Assembly (NCBI RefSeq): GCF_009498455.1
Contig: NZ_CP045644.1
Location: forward strand, 2,359,001-2,423,000
Reading direction: 5' to 3'
Origin: Variovorax paradoxus
GTDB taxonomy: Bacteria > Pseudomonadota > Gammaproteobacteria > Burkholderiales > Burkholderiaceae_C
DNA length: 64,000 nucleotides
This document shows positions 53,828-62,327 of this stretch, piece after piece. A program made the translations under genes and the position numbers. Under the pieces are notes generated by a model that did not search any database, was not told where the DNA came from, and saw nothing but the letters and a program-made list of their open reading frames with translations. Within the stretch, counting starts at the first letter, position 1, and every line of letters begins with the position of its first letter.

Positions 53828-54163
53828 TCATTTGCCCGAGGACACCGGCCGCTGAAAGCCCCGCGCAAGCTCGGGAAAATCGTCGGCCACCTTGATTGCT
53901 GCTTCTGGCTCCATGCCGATCATCGGAAGCATGAAGACAGCGCCACCCGTGTCGAAGGCATAGATTTCACCACCGCCGTTCCCGGCGAAGGCCACGAAAC
54001 CCGGCGCGTACACATCCACGTCCATCTCTGAATTGACCGTGACGACCTCGTCTTCGCCCCAGAGGATCACGTAGTGTTCCTCACCCGACAAGACAGCGAA
54101 GCCCTCAAACAGACCGTTCGTATCGATGAAAACGCGGTAGGCAGCGGGCAGCGGGATGGTCAT
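53828..54163 (-). CDS. SMI1/KNR4-like immunity protein
   Basis: 111 residues from the ATG at 54163. IPLPAAYRVFIDTNGLFEGF and GFVAFAGNGGGEIYAFDTGG match the SUKH (SMI1/KNR4) superfamily, whose bacterial members are mostly immunity proteins against polymorphic toxins. The protein is shorter than usual at the C-terminus. A second SUKH-type gene lies directly upstream, beginning 23 bp away. Confidence 0.75.
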   Translation of the reverse strand: MTIPLPAAYRVFIDTNGLFEGFAVLSGEEHYVILWGEDEVVTVNSEMDVDVYAPGFVAFAGNGGGEIYAFDTGGAVFMLPMIGMEPEAAIKVADDFPELARGFQRPVSSGK

Positions 54164-54186
54164 TGGGAATGTCCGGTTATGGCCTG

Positions 54187-54588
54187 TCATGAGCCGGCGG
54201 CCACAAGGTCTGCGAAATCTTCGGCGACGCGGACCAACTCGCACGTTTCATGACGCCAGACGAAGACCTCCGGACCAAGCCCTTGTCCATCCGCGAGAAA
54301 GACTAGCTGATCACCTTCGCCGTTACCGCCCAGCGGTACCGCGGCTGAGGGAAATCCACGCCAGGCTCTTGCACGCTCGGTCTCGGGGACGACGCCATTG
54401 AGGGTGCGGGCGAGCCGCTTTCTGTCGGAGTCGTCCGCGATGGGATACAGCTCCCAGTCGTCGCTCTCCGTTGCGACTGTGCCGCCGTTGCTCCTCATCA
54501 TGGCGAGGCGATACGTTGTCGGGAAGCCGACGCCCAACGCCTGCTCCGCAGCCTGCACGTAGCGCTCATCCAAATCGAACGGCATCAA
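54187..54588 (-). CDS. SMI1/KNR4-family immunity protein
   Basis: 133 residues. ALGVGFPTTYRLAMMRSNGG is the SUKH core (LP..Y...L...NGG). A central LGGNGEGDQLVFLADGQGLG and the closing VAEDFADLV complete the pattern. It starts MMPF; the second Met is an equal candidate. It is presumably a cytosolic toxin neutraliser. The two neighbouring SUKH proteins share little sequence, so they likely recognise different toxins. Confidence 0.8.
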   Translation of the reverse strand: MMPFDLDERYVQAAEQALGVGFPTTYRLAMMRSNGGTVATESDDWELYPIADDSDRKRLARTLNGVVPETERARAWRGFPSAAVPLGGNGEGDQLVFLADGQGLGPEVFVWRHETCELVRVAEDFADLVAAGS

Positions 54589-54613
54589 ATCCTTTTCATT
54601 GAGAACTTGGGTC

Positions 54614-54650
54614 TAAGGTCGGCTTCTGGCCGTCAAGCGCCGATTGCCTT
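54614..54650 (+). repeat. Array repeat, short copy
   Basis: AAGGTCGGCTTCTGGCCGTC lies between the SUKH gene and the 364-residue gene and overlaps the latter's 3' end. Confidence 0.6.
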
Positions 54651-55727
54651 TTCACCAATCGGCACCGCAGGTGCGGCATCCTTGGCGAGCATCGAAAGCT
54701 TGCGCTTGTACAAGGGCGCACGGATCGCCGTACGCACACGCTTGAGAGTGGTGGCGTTGCCGATGAGAGGCCAGCAATCCATCAGCAGCCAATCTCGCTG
54801 CTGGCTCTGCTGCTTCGAAGCAGTGGGGTCAACGGCAATGATGCGGCTCAGGACGGCGTCGAGGCCTGGAGGATCGTCTGCGGGCGCGCGCGGAGTGCTG
54901 GCGCGCAAGGCATCCACTAGCAATTTCAGCCGGGCCAAGTCGTTGAGAGCGTCAAATTGGACTAGCTCCGATGCCGTGCCCAGCAACTGGTTGAGCTCGG
55001 ACACCGTAGTCTTCTCTGTTAATGGCCGTAGTGCCAGATAGGCCATGCCATGAACGTGCCCCTTGACGCCAATCCGCTTGTCGCGTGTCAACGCCAGCGC
55101 ATCGCGCCAACCGTAGGTGCGGGACACTGCGTCAACGAGTTGGCGTCGCATGTTGTCCACCCACTCGCGTTCCTGCCGAGCTTCGTATTTCGGCCAGAGC
55201 GATAAGAAAGCAAATGCGTCAGCACGTGCAGCGTGGTATTCGCCGATGGCTCGCCAGCCGACCCATTGCTCCTGATCGAAATTTGGGCTTGCTGCGGCTT
55301 CCATGGCTACTGACAGGTCGCCATCGGCCAGCAGCCTATACACAGTGGCGCGTTGCAGGAATCCTTGAACCAGCTTTGAGGCGCTTGCGCGGATGGCGCG
55401 TTGAGCTGTGGCGACCGGAATCAGCCCGCCAGCTAGCAGGATGCAGATCGCGTCGCTCACGTTGAAGCCGAGATGGCTGTTGGCGTCATACGGAGCGCGG
55501 ACGCTGAATCTCGCTGCGGGCTCGTAGAGCCGAGTCGTGCAGAACGGGTCAGGGCCGCGAGCGACCCGCGCATGAAGGGCGGCACGCACCGCCTCCTGGA
55601 ATGGAACAAATGCAGCCGGCGTTGGATAGGGTGGTTGCGATGCCGCTTCAATTTCTTCATCCGACGGTGAGTAGCCGATGGCAGCGATGGCTAGGTCATC
55701 CAGCGGAGACAGGGGGTCACTGGTCAT
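54633..55727 (-). CDS. Hypothetical helical protein (364 aa)
   Basis: 364 residues, the largest protein of the array. It is predominantly helical, with Trp/Tyr-rich segments (FDQEQWVGWRAIGEYHAARA, then AFLSLWPKYEARQEREWVDN). The C-terminal part is basic (APLYKRKLSMLAKDAA). No catalytic motif, signal peptide or membrane span is seen. It is unlike the small immunity proteins around it and I cannot assign a family. Confidence 0.72.
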   Translation of the reverse strand: MTSDPLSPLDDLAIAAIGYSPSDEEIEAASQPPYPTPAAFVPFQEAVRAALHARVARGPDPFCTTRLYEPAARFSVRAPYDANSHLGFNVSDAICILLAGGLIPVATAQRAIRASASKLVQGFLQRATVYRLLADGDLSVAMEAAASPNFDQEQWVGWRAIGEYHAARADAFAFLSLWPKYEARQEREWVDNMRRQLVDAVSRTYGWRDALALTRDKRIGVKGHVHGMAYLALRPLTEKTTVSELNQLLGTASELVQFDALNDLARLKLLVDALRASTPRAPADDPPGLDAVLSRIIAVDPTASKQQSQQRDWLLMDCWPLIGNATTLKRVRTAIRAPLYKRKLSMLAKDAAPAVPIGEKAIGA

Positions 55728-55885
55728 TTGGCATTGGCCTTTGATGTGGAGACAGATGGAATCCCGCCCCAGAAGCTACACCGCATTTCGCTCCTTGGGC
55801 ATTGATGATCATGGCTTCGCTCGCAATTAGCCAGCCCTGCAACGCAGCAATGGCAATCTCCAGAAAGAATTGGAAACTCGCAGTG

Positions 55886-55973
55886 AAGGTCTGCTCTTGG
55901 CCGACTGTAGACCGTCGCGCCGCCGTCGTGAACTGGCCCGAAGGCGACTTCGTGTCACTCCAAAGCAGTCCCT
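55886..55973 (+). repeat. Array repeat, complete copy with inverted ends
   Basis: The left end AAGGTCTGCTCTTGGCCGAC and the right end CCAAAGCAGTCC are imperfect inverted repeats, about 88 bp apart. The middle contains GTCGCGCCGCCGTCGTGAAC, which recurs exactly in the copy at 62872. This is the best-preserved complete copy. Confidence 0.75.
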
Positions 55974-55996
55974 CTGAGAGCGGAACGAGCGCTTGT

Positions 55997-56605
55997 CTAC
56001 AGCTTTCGCATGCCAAGCAGCCAGGATTTTGCGGTCTGTTCTGCTTCCCCTTGTGGCCCCCAGAATGTGAAGCCCCTTCCCTCGAATTCTCTAATCAAAT
56101 AGGCGGCAGCGCCGTCAAACGGAACAACTGGGCGTTCGAGATTTGCCATCATCTCCTCCGAAGTAATGTCGGCCGCCGGTTTTCCGGTTCCATGTGCGAA
56201 CTTAGAGATAGCAGCATCGCTCACGACCACCAGCTTTTCAGCTCCTGTCAAGATGAAGAACCTCGGTGATAAAGATGCGCTATGTGGGATAAAAATCCCA
56301 CCTGCATATACCGCAATAAGTCGCTTTCCATCGAATCTCTTGCGCTCTAGATAGAAGATTCGAAAGTTGTCCGGCTGCTCACTCAAAAAGAATATACCCG
56401 CTTCATTCTGGCCGACAGGAACGTATCGGCCCGCTTTTATAGCAAGCGCGTACTGAACCCTCATGAGACCAGCGACACCCTCGTGTACGAAGTCCTCCGA
56501 CGGAGCGCGCGCCGCCACGCCTGACGCGGGCTGCAGGTTCGTTGGTTGGACCGCGCAACCTGCGAGAGCGAGAGCGATTGAGACGAGAACTGTTTTGAAG
56601 AGCAT
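55997..56605 (-). CDS. Predicted lipoprotein, unknown function
   Basis: 202 residues. Signal peptide MLFKTVLVSIALALAGC ends in a lipobox (LAGC). The mature protein has VGQNEAGIFFLSEQPDNFRI and a C-terminal VPFDGAAAYLIREFEGRGFT. Lipid-anchored proteins in such arrays may protect against periplasm-acting toxins. No family is recognised. Confidence 0.78.
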   Translation of the reverse strand: MLFKTVLVSIALALAGCAVQPTNLQPASGVAARAPSEDFVHEGVAGLMRVQYALAIKAGRYVPVGQNEAGIFFLSEQPDNFRIFYLERKRFDGKRLIAVYAGGIFIPHSASLSPRFFILTGAEKLVVVSDAAISKFAHGTGKPAADITSEEMMANLERPVVPFDGAAAYLIREFEGRGFTFWGPQGEAEQTAKSWLLGMRKL

Positions 56606-56686
56606 AAAGGTTGTGCGGAAGTTGGTGCGCCGGGAGGCTAGATTTTGGCCAAAGCCGAGCGGCCGGATCTGGCCGAATAGCGCTGT

Positions 56687-56986
56687 TCAGCTGGCACTAG
56701 CCCGGCGCATCCAAGGTGAGCTTGTGTCCGCACGCGAGGCGGTCCACCCGAGTGGTAGGTCTGCCAGTTCACCGAGGGTTCTGTCGCGCTCTACCAATTG
56801 CGCCAAAGCCACAAGCATCGCTTGCGACATATCAGCGGCATCGCTCGTCAGCATCTGCCAAGCGCCATCGTCTGCATCATGGGATACATAAAGGATTGGC
56901 GCGGTCCCATTCATGATCGACCTCACGGTGAAGCATGCGAGGTTCGGAGGGTCTTCGAAGGGCCACACATCGTCAGAGCTGGACAT
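56687..56986 (-). CDS. Small protein of the immunity-like array (GW-x-A-x-R tail family)
   Basis: 99 residues. The order of motifs WPFEDPPNLACFTVRSIMNG, PILYVSHDADDGAWQML and LGELADLPLGWTASR with a final W-x-R resembles a widespread family of unnamed proteins often near SMI1/KNR4 genes; this is from recall. It is acidic and soluble. Function unknown, presumably immunity. Confidence 0.72.
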   Translation of the reverse strand: MSSSDDVWPFEDPPNLACFTVRSIMNGTAPILYVSHDADDGAWQMLTSDAADMSQAMLVALAQLVERDRTLGELADLPLGWTASRADTSSPWMRRASAS

Positions 56987-57420
56987 GGTTTTCGTCTTGG
57001 AGTGTTGCTCATCGGCGCGATGAAGAGTCGACGCCGAATAGCGGCTCTTGGCCGACTGTAGTCATGGCAAGGGCTGGCGGAGAGTTGCGGTGATACGAAA
57101 CTGAGAGCGCGCGACAAACGTCCGGTTGTGGCCGAATGTAGCCGAAGCATTGCCAGCGGCGTCGGCCCCTGAGCGGTCCTCGGGAACTCTCCAAAGCGGC
57201 CGCTCGGCGCGGAGTAGTTCACGAGTGTGCGCCTCCGATGCCAAGCTGGTCAGCGTTCACGGGCATCATCGAACGTCACTTCTATGGAATCTTCAATGGG
57301 CGCAAAACGGAATGTGTCACCCGAAGAATTCTGCCTAAGTCTCGAAAGACCGCTGCCTGCGAACCACGGCGGACGCACACCTCCGGAGTGCTTCCAATGG
57401 TCGTCGCGCGACGCGAGCAC
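56987..57420. other. Repeat-rich gap without recognised gene
   Basis: This stretch holds two copies of the array repeat (57036-57072 and 57115-57207). The remaining part from 57210 shows no convincing protein on either strand. A short frame on the plus strand from about 57290 looks protein-like for some 40 codons but then runs antisense into the DUF6882-like gene. It may be the scar of a lost immunity gene. Confidence 0.55.
57115..57207 (+). repeat. Array repeat, complete copy
   Basis: ACGTCCGGTTGTGGCCGAAT at the left and CTCCAAAGCGGCCGCTCGG at the right, about 93 bp. A shorter copy stands just before it (57036-57072, TTGGCCGACTGTAG). Confidence 0.7.
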
Positions 57421-58149
57421 TTATTTCCAGAACTGCCACCGCGACTTTTTCCGTGCAGCCTGCGTGCTCGGTGCCGACGCGGCCGGTCCTAGGGTTGCAG
57501 CGACATTCGAGATGCGGCCGAGTTCGTCGAAGCTGATCTCGATGTGTCCTTCGCCCGCTCTCTCGGCGCGGATGCCCCCCGCCCCGTTGGATGCCGCATG
57601 CAACCCTTGCTGCCGCAGAAAACTTGTCACCATTCGGCGATGGTCCACGTCGAACTGCGAGATCACTTCCATCAGCACCGTGTTCACGCGGGGCAGCGAC
57701 ACCGGCGCCAGCACCTCGGCCGGCACATCGTCGAGTAGCACGAACAGTGCACCGCCGTCGTAAGGCGCGCGGTAATAGCAGCGGCCTCCCTCTAGGCCGC
57801 TGCAGGTCATAGCGATCATGTGATCGGTGATGTCGTCCAGTTGCAGCGAAGGTTGGGTGAACGCCCCTACGGTCTGCGCCTCACCGAGCTGCCGGATGCG
57901 CAAGGCGGCCTCAGTGAGTTGCGGCGGAAGATTGCTCTGCGTGTTGGCCCAGACCCACAGCCATGTGCGGGGTTCGAAGGCATGCGTGCCGAGCAGTTGC
58001 ACGGGGTATTCCAGGTCATCGCCGAAGCGCAACAGGCCTTTCTGCGTGTCGATGCCCCAGGGCCTTTCACCGATTACATCGCCCAATGCAATTTGTCTGG
58101 CGAACGAGGAAGCCGCGTGGTCTGCAAAATGGTCTTGAAATGCGCTCAT
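57421..58149 (-). CDS. DUF6882-like protein
   Basis: 242 residues. ERPWGIDTQKGLLRFGDDLE, VQLLGTHAFEPRTWLWVWAN and the CYYRAPYDGGALFVLLDD segment correspond to the DUF6882 family as I recall it. The C-terminal tail is Ala/Ser-rich and ends in a Trp-rich peptide (KSRWQFWK), similar to the WWKFGKT end of the Tdi1-like protein at 59350. The role is unknown; members often stand in toxin-immunity arrays. Confidence 0.75.
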   Translation of the reverse strand: MSAFQDHFADHAASSFARQIALGDVIGERPWGIDTQKGLLRFGDDLEYPVQLLGTHAFEPRTWLWVWANTQSNLPPQLTEAALRIRQLGEAQTVGAFTQPSLQLDDITDHMIAMTCSGLEGGRCYYRAPYDGGALFVLLDDVPAEVLAPVSLPRVNTVLMEVISQFDVDHRRMVTSFLRQQGLHAASNGAGGIRAERAGEGHIEISFDELGRISNVAATLGPAASAPSTQAARKKSRWQFWK

Positions 58150-58287
58150 GTTGATTTATGGTCGATGTCGGTTGTTCTGTTGAAGGTCCGGACTTTCCGC
58201 GCATCCTCGACACGCGAGAGAAAGTCGTGTTCGCGCATCGCCACGATTGCGCGAATGACTGCTTCGGAGCGATTCAGAACATCTCGG

Positions 58288-58325
58288 CAAGCGTCTGCTT
58301 GTGGCCGACTGTAGCCGGTCTTACT
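58288..58325 (+). repeat. Array repeat copy
   Basis: GTCTGCTTGTGGCCGACTGT followed by AGCCGGTC. It lies between two minus-strand genes. Confidence 0.68.
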
Positions 58326-58377
58326 GCCGTAATTAACGAGCTTGAAGCAGTCAATCGATGCGCTTCACAGCGGAAGA

Positions 58378-58797
58378 TCAACGTGCCCGTGACGCCACGC
58401 TGTTCGCCGCTTCTCTGATCTGCGGAGAGGTCGCGGTGCTAGCGATCTCCTGCAGTGTCAGCAGCAATGAAACGTCACCGATCTCAGTGATGCCAGAGTT
58501 CAACATGCGCCCTACCATCACTATGCCGAGTTCGCTTGGCTGTCGCGCCAAGGAAGCAAGAAGCGCGGGCTCGTAGTTCGGGAGCTTCTCTAACCCGTGA
58601 ACAATGCTCCACATCACTCCGTACCCGTCTTCCTCGGGATAGCGCTCAAAGACGCTCAGCATTTCGGGGATCGCTTGTTCTGGACCGCCTGCTTGCCAAA
58701 GTTCATCGAGCAGGTCGTCCAAACGACGCCAGTTGCCATCCTCAGTGGGAGCAAATTTGGCGATGTCGAGGGCTATGGAAGTGATTTTTCGAGGCAC
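58378..58797 (-). CDS. Small HEAT-like helical protein of the array
   Basis: 139 residues. Helical pairs can be followed along the chain (RRLDDLLDELWQAGGPEQAI, VMWSIVHGLEKLPNYEPALL, VGRMLNSGITEIGDVSLLL). This resembles short HEAT/ARM-type immunity proteins, though no named family is certain. It is acidic and soluble. Confidence 0.7.
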   Translation of the reverse strand: MPRKITSIALDIAKFAPTEDGNWRRLDDLLDELWQAGGPEQAIPEMLSVFERYPEEDGYGVMWSIVHGLEKLPNYEPALLASLARQPSELGIVMVGRMLNSGITEIGDVSLLLTLQEIASTATSPQIREAANSVASRAR

Positions 58798-58813
58798 TGA
58801 GAATCCTAGTCGT

Positions 58814-58850
58814 ATGACTGCTCTTGGCCGACTGGAGCCGGCGGCATGCT
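58814..58850 (+). repeat. Array repeat copy
   Basis: ACTGCTCTTGGCCGACTGGA then GCCGGCGG. It stands in the divergent region between two genes. Confidence 0.65.
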
Positions 58851-58885
58851 ACCTTCCGGGCCGACACGGCTCATGGGAATCATAG

Positions 58886-59206
58886 ATGGACGAATGGCTT
58901 GAAAGACAAGCGCCGCTCGACGCAGCAGTAGCGAATGCCCTCATTGCTGCGACCCCGGAATGGTGGAAGGCAGCGAGACTCGTCGCCGACCGGGAACAGG
59001 AAGGCTCGCATGAGCGGATGACCATCGTCATCACGTCGCCTGACGGTCAGCCCGAGCCTGTTAGCCCAACCGAGGAAATCTATGCAAGCCTCTACGCGCT
59101 CGCCGACCTTTTCCGTGAGCGCGGGTCCATCTGGCGCTCCGCGTCGTACGCCGTTAGCCAGGAGCAAGACGGCGACTGGAAGTACTCGGTGCAGTTCACC
59201 TACTAG
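58886..59206 (+). CDS. YezG/DUF600-like immunity protein
   Basis: 106 residues on the plus strand. PEWWKAARLVADREQEGSHE, a central IYASLYALADLFRERGSIW and the closing DGDWKYSVQFTY follow the YezG (DUF600) pattern. In Bacillus, YezG-type proteins are antitoxins of LXG toxins. The match is by motif spacing only. It is followed by a repeat copy. Confidence 0.65.
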   Translation: MDEWLERQAPLDAAVANALIAATPEWWKAARLVADREQEGSHERMTIVITSPDGQPEPVSPTEEIYASLYALADLFRERGSIWRSASYAVSQEQDGDWKYSVQFTY

Positions 59207-59229
59207 AAACTGGACGTCGACGTCGACAT

Positions 59230-59322
59230 CGAAGGTCCGGTTGTGGCCGACTGTAGCCGGTGGCTCTGCCTTCGCAAAGGGGCCCGAAGCAGCCAGTCCC
59301 ACTTGCTGAAAGCAGAAGTTCG
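59230..59322 (+). repeat. Array repeat, complete copy
   Basis: GAAGGTCCGGTTGTGGCCGA then CTGTAGCCGG at the left and CTGAAAGCAGAAG at the right end, about 92 bp. It separates convergent genes. Confidence 0.72.
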
Positions 59323-59349
59323 CGTTCGAGCAGTCTCAAAATTCGGTGT

Positions 59350-59853
59350 TCAAGTCTTGCCGAATTTCCACCACGGACTTTTGGGTTGTGGGGTAGTCGC
59401 TGGTTGCGCTTCGGGCATCGGGGCGGCGCCGAGTGACTGCGCACAAATCGAATTCCACACGACTGCATCCAGCGGCATCACTTTGGACCAGTCGATTTTT
59501 CCAGTGAACGCCGGGTGGGGAGCGAATCCATAGAACTGGCTCGGGCCACGCAATACGCCGCGCTCCTTGAGCAGCGCCACACCTTGGCTCAAAAGGTTCT
59601 GCTCTTGCCACTCTAGCGAGTTCATCATCCCGGTGAAGTGCTGGAAGCTTTCAGCAACCCTATGCACGCCACCCTCAAGGACATCGAGCTTCTCAACTTC
59701 GCCTGTCCTCAGTTCAAAGAACATGTCGCCAAAGACCGAGGCCCCGATTGGTCGAATCTGCCCAGTCACCATGCCGGGCCATTCCAACAGCAGGCGGTTG
59801 AAATCTAGCTTTTCTGCGTCGACGAAAAGATCGTTCCAGGTTAATGAGCTCAT
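59350..59853 (-). CDS. Tdi1/DUF1851-like immunity protein
   Basis: 167 residues. ASVFGDMFFELRTGEVEKLD followed by a helical region and IDWSKVMPLDAVVWNSICAQ fits the DUF1851 (type VI immunity Tdi1 C-terminal) pattern. In Agrobacterium, Tdi1 neutralises the DNase effector Tde1. A Pro-rich linker and Trp-rich tail (SPWWKFGKT) end the protein. The next upstream gene has the same strand and a related layout. Confidence 0.65.
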   Translation of the reverse strand: MSSLTWNDLFVDAEKLDFNRLLLEWPGMVTGQIRPIGASVFGDMFFELRTGEVEKLDVLEGGVHRVAESFQHFTGMMNSLEWQEQNLLSQGVALLKERGVLRGPSQFYGFAPHPAFTGKIDWSKVMPLDAVVWNSICAQSLGAAPMPEAQPATTPQPKSPWWKFGKT

Positions 59854-59910
59854 GTTGAGAGTCGCGTTCGAATGTCCGCCGCCGATTCTGGAACTTAACA
59901 GGAGAATCTT

Positions 59911-60366
59911 TCAAGTGCCCGAGTTCCCGAATGCAATGGCTCGCGCTTCTGCTGAAGACGTGGCTGCATATGCTCGGACCGGAGCCAAAGAGAAGTTGCT
60001 TGCGCCGAGCGAGCCACCGAGCGCGGGAGAGACGAATGGAGCGAATACCTCGCCGGCCCGGCGCTCAAATCCGGCCGCGGTCAGGCTCCCCAGCAACTCA
60101 TCAAAGAACAGTGCACTAAAAAACTCAGAATCGCCAGCAACTTGCCTGCTGAATTCGTCTTCGTCGTCACTGATTCGGTATAGATGACCGGACCAGCTGT
60201 CCAAGAACCAAATGCGAGCGCCGTGGTCGGAGAAAAGCATATGCCCCAGAACGGTGACGTGCAGAAGGGTGAAGTCGCTCGGCACGTGCCACCGCCAAGG
60301 CTCATCAAGTGAGAATTTCTCGTACTCGTCTGGACGGAGCAAAACGCTATCGAGGGTTATGGACAT
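59911..60366 (-). CDS. Second Tdi1/DUF1851-like protein
   Basis: 151 residues. TVLGHMLFSDHGARIWFLDS and WSGHLYRISDDEDEFSRQV match the same lG-x-x-F...W-x-LD pattern as the neighbouring gene. The C-terminus is longer and ends in an Ala-rich helix. It is probably a distant paralogue recognising a different toxin. Confidence 0.62.
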   Translation of the reverse strand: MSITLDSVLLRPDEYEKFSLDEPWRWHVPSDFTLLHVTVLGHMLFSDHGARIWFLDSWSGHLYRISDDEDEFSRQVAGDSEFFSALFFDELLGSLTAAGFERRAGEVFAPFVSPALGGSLGASNFSLAPVRAYAATSSAEARAIAFGNSGT

Positions 60367-60460
60367 CCTTAAGCCTGTTCTTTTTCGTTCGCCAATCTAT
60401 GACGCGCACTTCAGCTGATGCGCCGCTGACCCCCGATCAAGGCGTCGTGCGCGTGCCGCG

Positions 60461-60535
60461 AGCGTCCGGTTTCTGGTGATCTCTGCGGCGGGGCCGACCG
60501 ACCGGTCTTGGCCGTCAGTCGCCGTAGTCTGTGCT
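60461..60535 (+). repeat. Array repeat, two partial copies
   Basis: GCGTCCGGTTTCTGGTGATC and, 50 bp later, ACCGGTCTTGGCCGTCAGTC. This may be a nested or duplicated copy. Confidence 0.6.
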
Positions 60536-60832
60536 CGGCTCTTCGGTTCCGTCAGGCTTCCAGAATCGCCAGACTCCGACTTCCTGGCCCGCGCGGTAGC
60601 GGCCCTCGGCCGCAGGCTGCCCGTTCGGATGCAAGTCGCGCCAAAGCCCGTCCTCCTTGCCATCGACATACTGCCCTTCGGACGCCAGCGTGCCATGCTC
60701 GTGGTAAGCAACGAAGAGGCCGTGCCGAATCCATCGGGTCTTGTCGGGAGCCATCACCCTCGCATAGCGGAACTTGATGGCTCCTGACTCGTAGGGAATC
60801 TCGGCGATGTTGAGGTCAGCTTCGATGGTCAT
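60515..60832 (-). CDS. MORN-repeat (YwqK-like) protein
   Basis: 105 residues. Three MORN-like units are visible: WIRHGLFVAYHEHGTLASEG, YVDGKEDGLWRDLHPNGQPA, and AGQEVGVWRFWKPDGTEE. Such proteins are annotated as YwqK-type antitoxins next to polymorphic toxins. Its 3' end lies within a repeat copy. Confidence 0.8.
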   Translation of the reverse strand: MTIEADLNIAEIPYESGAIKFRYARVMAPDKTRWIRHGLFVAYHEHGTLASEGQYVDGKEDGLWRDLHPNGQPAAEGRYRAGQEVGVWRFWKPDGTEEPSTDYGD

Positions 60833-60865
60833 GCTAAGGCATTGACGGGAATTGGCGGGCGGTCG

Positions 60866-60900
60866 GGAAGGTCCGGTGTTGGCCGAAGACGGGCCTTGCT
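60866..60900 (+). repeat. Array repeat, short copy
   Basis: GAAGGTCCGGTGTTGGCCGA then AGACGGGCC, between two minus-strand genes. Confidence 0.62.
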
Positions 60901-60901
60901 T

Positions 60902-61552
60902 TTATAGAGAGATCCGTTCCCAGCGTCTCTTGTATGCCCACTCGTGGCTTCCAAAGGCATAGGAAAGAAATGCCTCCACCGCTTCGTCGGGGCCAACAAT
61001 GTCCACGCAGCGGTAGTGCGCCGCGGAAGTCACGAGTTGATGCTCCAGATGAAAGCCATGTCCGTCGGCGTAAACCTGCATGTAGGTGCCGCCGCGCAAA
61101 TCCAAGACAGCGAACGGATCCGATTTGCCAGGCAACTCGGGTATCGCTCGACGTATGTCGTCTTCGTTGGCGGCGCCAGCGAGCCCAAGGAATGGGCATG
61201 AGAACGTCGCATTCGCATATTCAGCCCCTACGTCAAGCAGAATGTACGAATCCGGTGCAACCGGCTCGCTGCTAAGCAAGACGATCAGAAAGCAGTCGTC
61301 AGCGAAGGCAGGTACATGAGCAAGAACATGGCCATTCACCTTGCTGCGCCACGCGGTGACCGCTGCAGGCTCGATCTCCGCCCAGTCCCCCAGCGCAAGC
61401 GAACCCCAAACGTCACGAGCCAGGCCTAGTGCAGCGGCCTTCTCGGGGTTCGAAATTTCAGCGCTCACTAGGCCGCCGTTTAGGAGGTCGAGATACTCTG
61501 CAATCTGCAAAAGCTTGGGAGACCGTTTTTGAGGCTTTTTAGAAAAGAACAT
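60902..61552 (-). CDS. Hypothetical protein (216 aa) of the array
   Basis: 216 residues. A basic N-terminus (MFFSKKPQKRSPK) precedes a mixed alpha/beta protein with NGHVLAHVPAFADDCFLIVL, PDSYILLDVGAEYANATFSC and RGGTYMQVYADGHGFHLEHQ. No signal peptide, membrane span or catalytic motif is evident. The family is not recognised; an immunity role is suggested only by position. Confidence 0.72.
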   Translation of the reverse strand: MFFSKKPQKRSPKLLQIAEYLDLLNGGLVSAEISNPEKAAALGLARDVWGSLALGDWAEIEPAAVTAWRSKVNGHVLAHVPAFADDCFLIVLLSSEPVAPDSYILLDVGAEYANATFSCPFLGLAGAANEDDIRRAIPELPGKSDPFAVLDLRGGTYMQVYADGHGFHLEHQLVTSAAHYRCVDIVGPDEAVEAFLSYAFGSHEWAYKRRWERISL

Positions 61553-61650
61553 CAGATGAGATCCGATAAGAAAGAACTTCCGCTCTCGAATTTTTTGGAT
61601 GGCTAGACCGAGGCTGCTTTAACGGCACTGTTGTGATCTTTAGTCGGGCC

Positions 61651-61765
61651 ACCGGATGACGGCTTCTGGCCGCATTCTGCCGGAGCCTCGTCGAGGCCGA
61701 ATGGGATCCTTTTGAGACGCTGCGACCAGCGGAAAGCAGCCGCTCGAAGGGCCGACTCGACGCCG
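61651..61765 (+). repeat. Array repeat, complete but diverged copy
   Basis: GATGACGGCTTCTGGCCGCA at the left and GAAAGCAGCCGCTCGAAG at the right, about 115 bp. Confidence 0.65.
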
Positions 61766-61769
61766 GCAA

Positions 61770-62162
61770 TCAGCGCGGGAGCTGAGTGCGAAGCACCTTC
61801 CACTCTTCCCAGGCCGATTCGGGGTGAATATCTTTGTACCCCCGCTTCTCCGCAACCGCCTTCGCGGCCCTATTGTTCGCCACCATCACGGATGCATGGT
61901 CTCTTATCTTCTCAACTTCAGCTTGCGTCAGTGGGGCGGCTTTGAGCTGTTCGGCACGAGCCAGTAGTGCTGCAAGCGCGGGGACATATTGAAGGACGAG
62001 GTGCTTCGGGTTGGGACGCTTGGCAAGCTCCGCATATTCACCAACATCCAACTCAGCGAGTGACTCTGTCGCCGCCATAACTTGTCCTGCAATCAAGAAA
62101 GTGAAAAGAGAGAGGTAGACAATCTTCTTCGAGAAAGTCTGTCCAGACCTGTTGAGCGTCAT
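61770..62162 (-). CDS. Small secreted protein
   Basis: 130 residues from the ATG at 62162 (an ATG at 62168 is nearly equivalent). A signal peptide (KKIVYLSLFTFLIAGQVMAA) is followed by a short helical mature domain with EYAELAKRPNPKHLVLQYVP and a C-terminal KDIHPESAWEEWKVLRTQL. A periplasmic location is likely. No family is recognised. It may counter a periplasm-acting toxin. Confidence 0.72.
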   Translation of the reverse strand: MTLNRSGQTFSKKIVYLSLFTFLIAGQVMAATESLAELDVGEYAELAKRPNPKHLVLQYVPALAALLARAEQLKAAPLTQAEVEKIRDHASVMVANNRAAKAVAEKRGYKDIHPESAWEEWKVLRTQLPR

Positions 62163-62243
62163 CAGCATACATTGGCCTGTCGAGTTGATGGTCGCGCAAC
62201 TATAGCGGCGGATTCGCACACGGTTACAGGGAGCAGGCGCCTA

Positions 62244-62312
62244 CGAAGGTCGGCTTCTGGCCGACTGTAGCCGGTTGGGCGGGAGCTTCGGCACCGCTCC
62301 AAGGCCGCCGAG
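62244..62312 (+). repeat. Array repeat, complete copy
   Basis: GAAGGTCGGCTTCTGGCCGA then CTGTAGCCGG, with a right end CTCCAAGGCCGCC. Confidence 0.7.
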
Positions 62313-62327
62313 CCCGGCGCATCGTGG

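Noticed and set aside
55717..56016. Minus-strand frame of 99 codons between two array genes
   Set aside because: It runs through a complete copy of the intergenic repeat and its sequence is largely translated repeat.
57227..57763. Plus-strand frame in the repeat-rich gap
   Set aside because: Only about 40 codons look protein-like; the rest is antisense to the DUF6882-like gene. Kept as a possible scar, not a gene.
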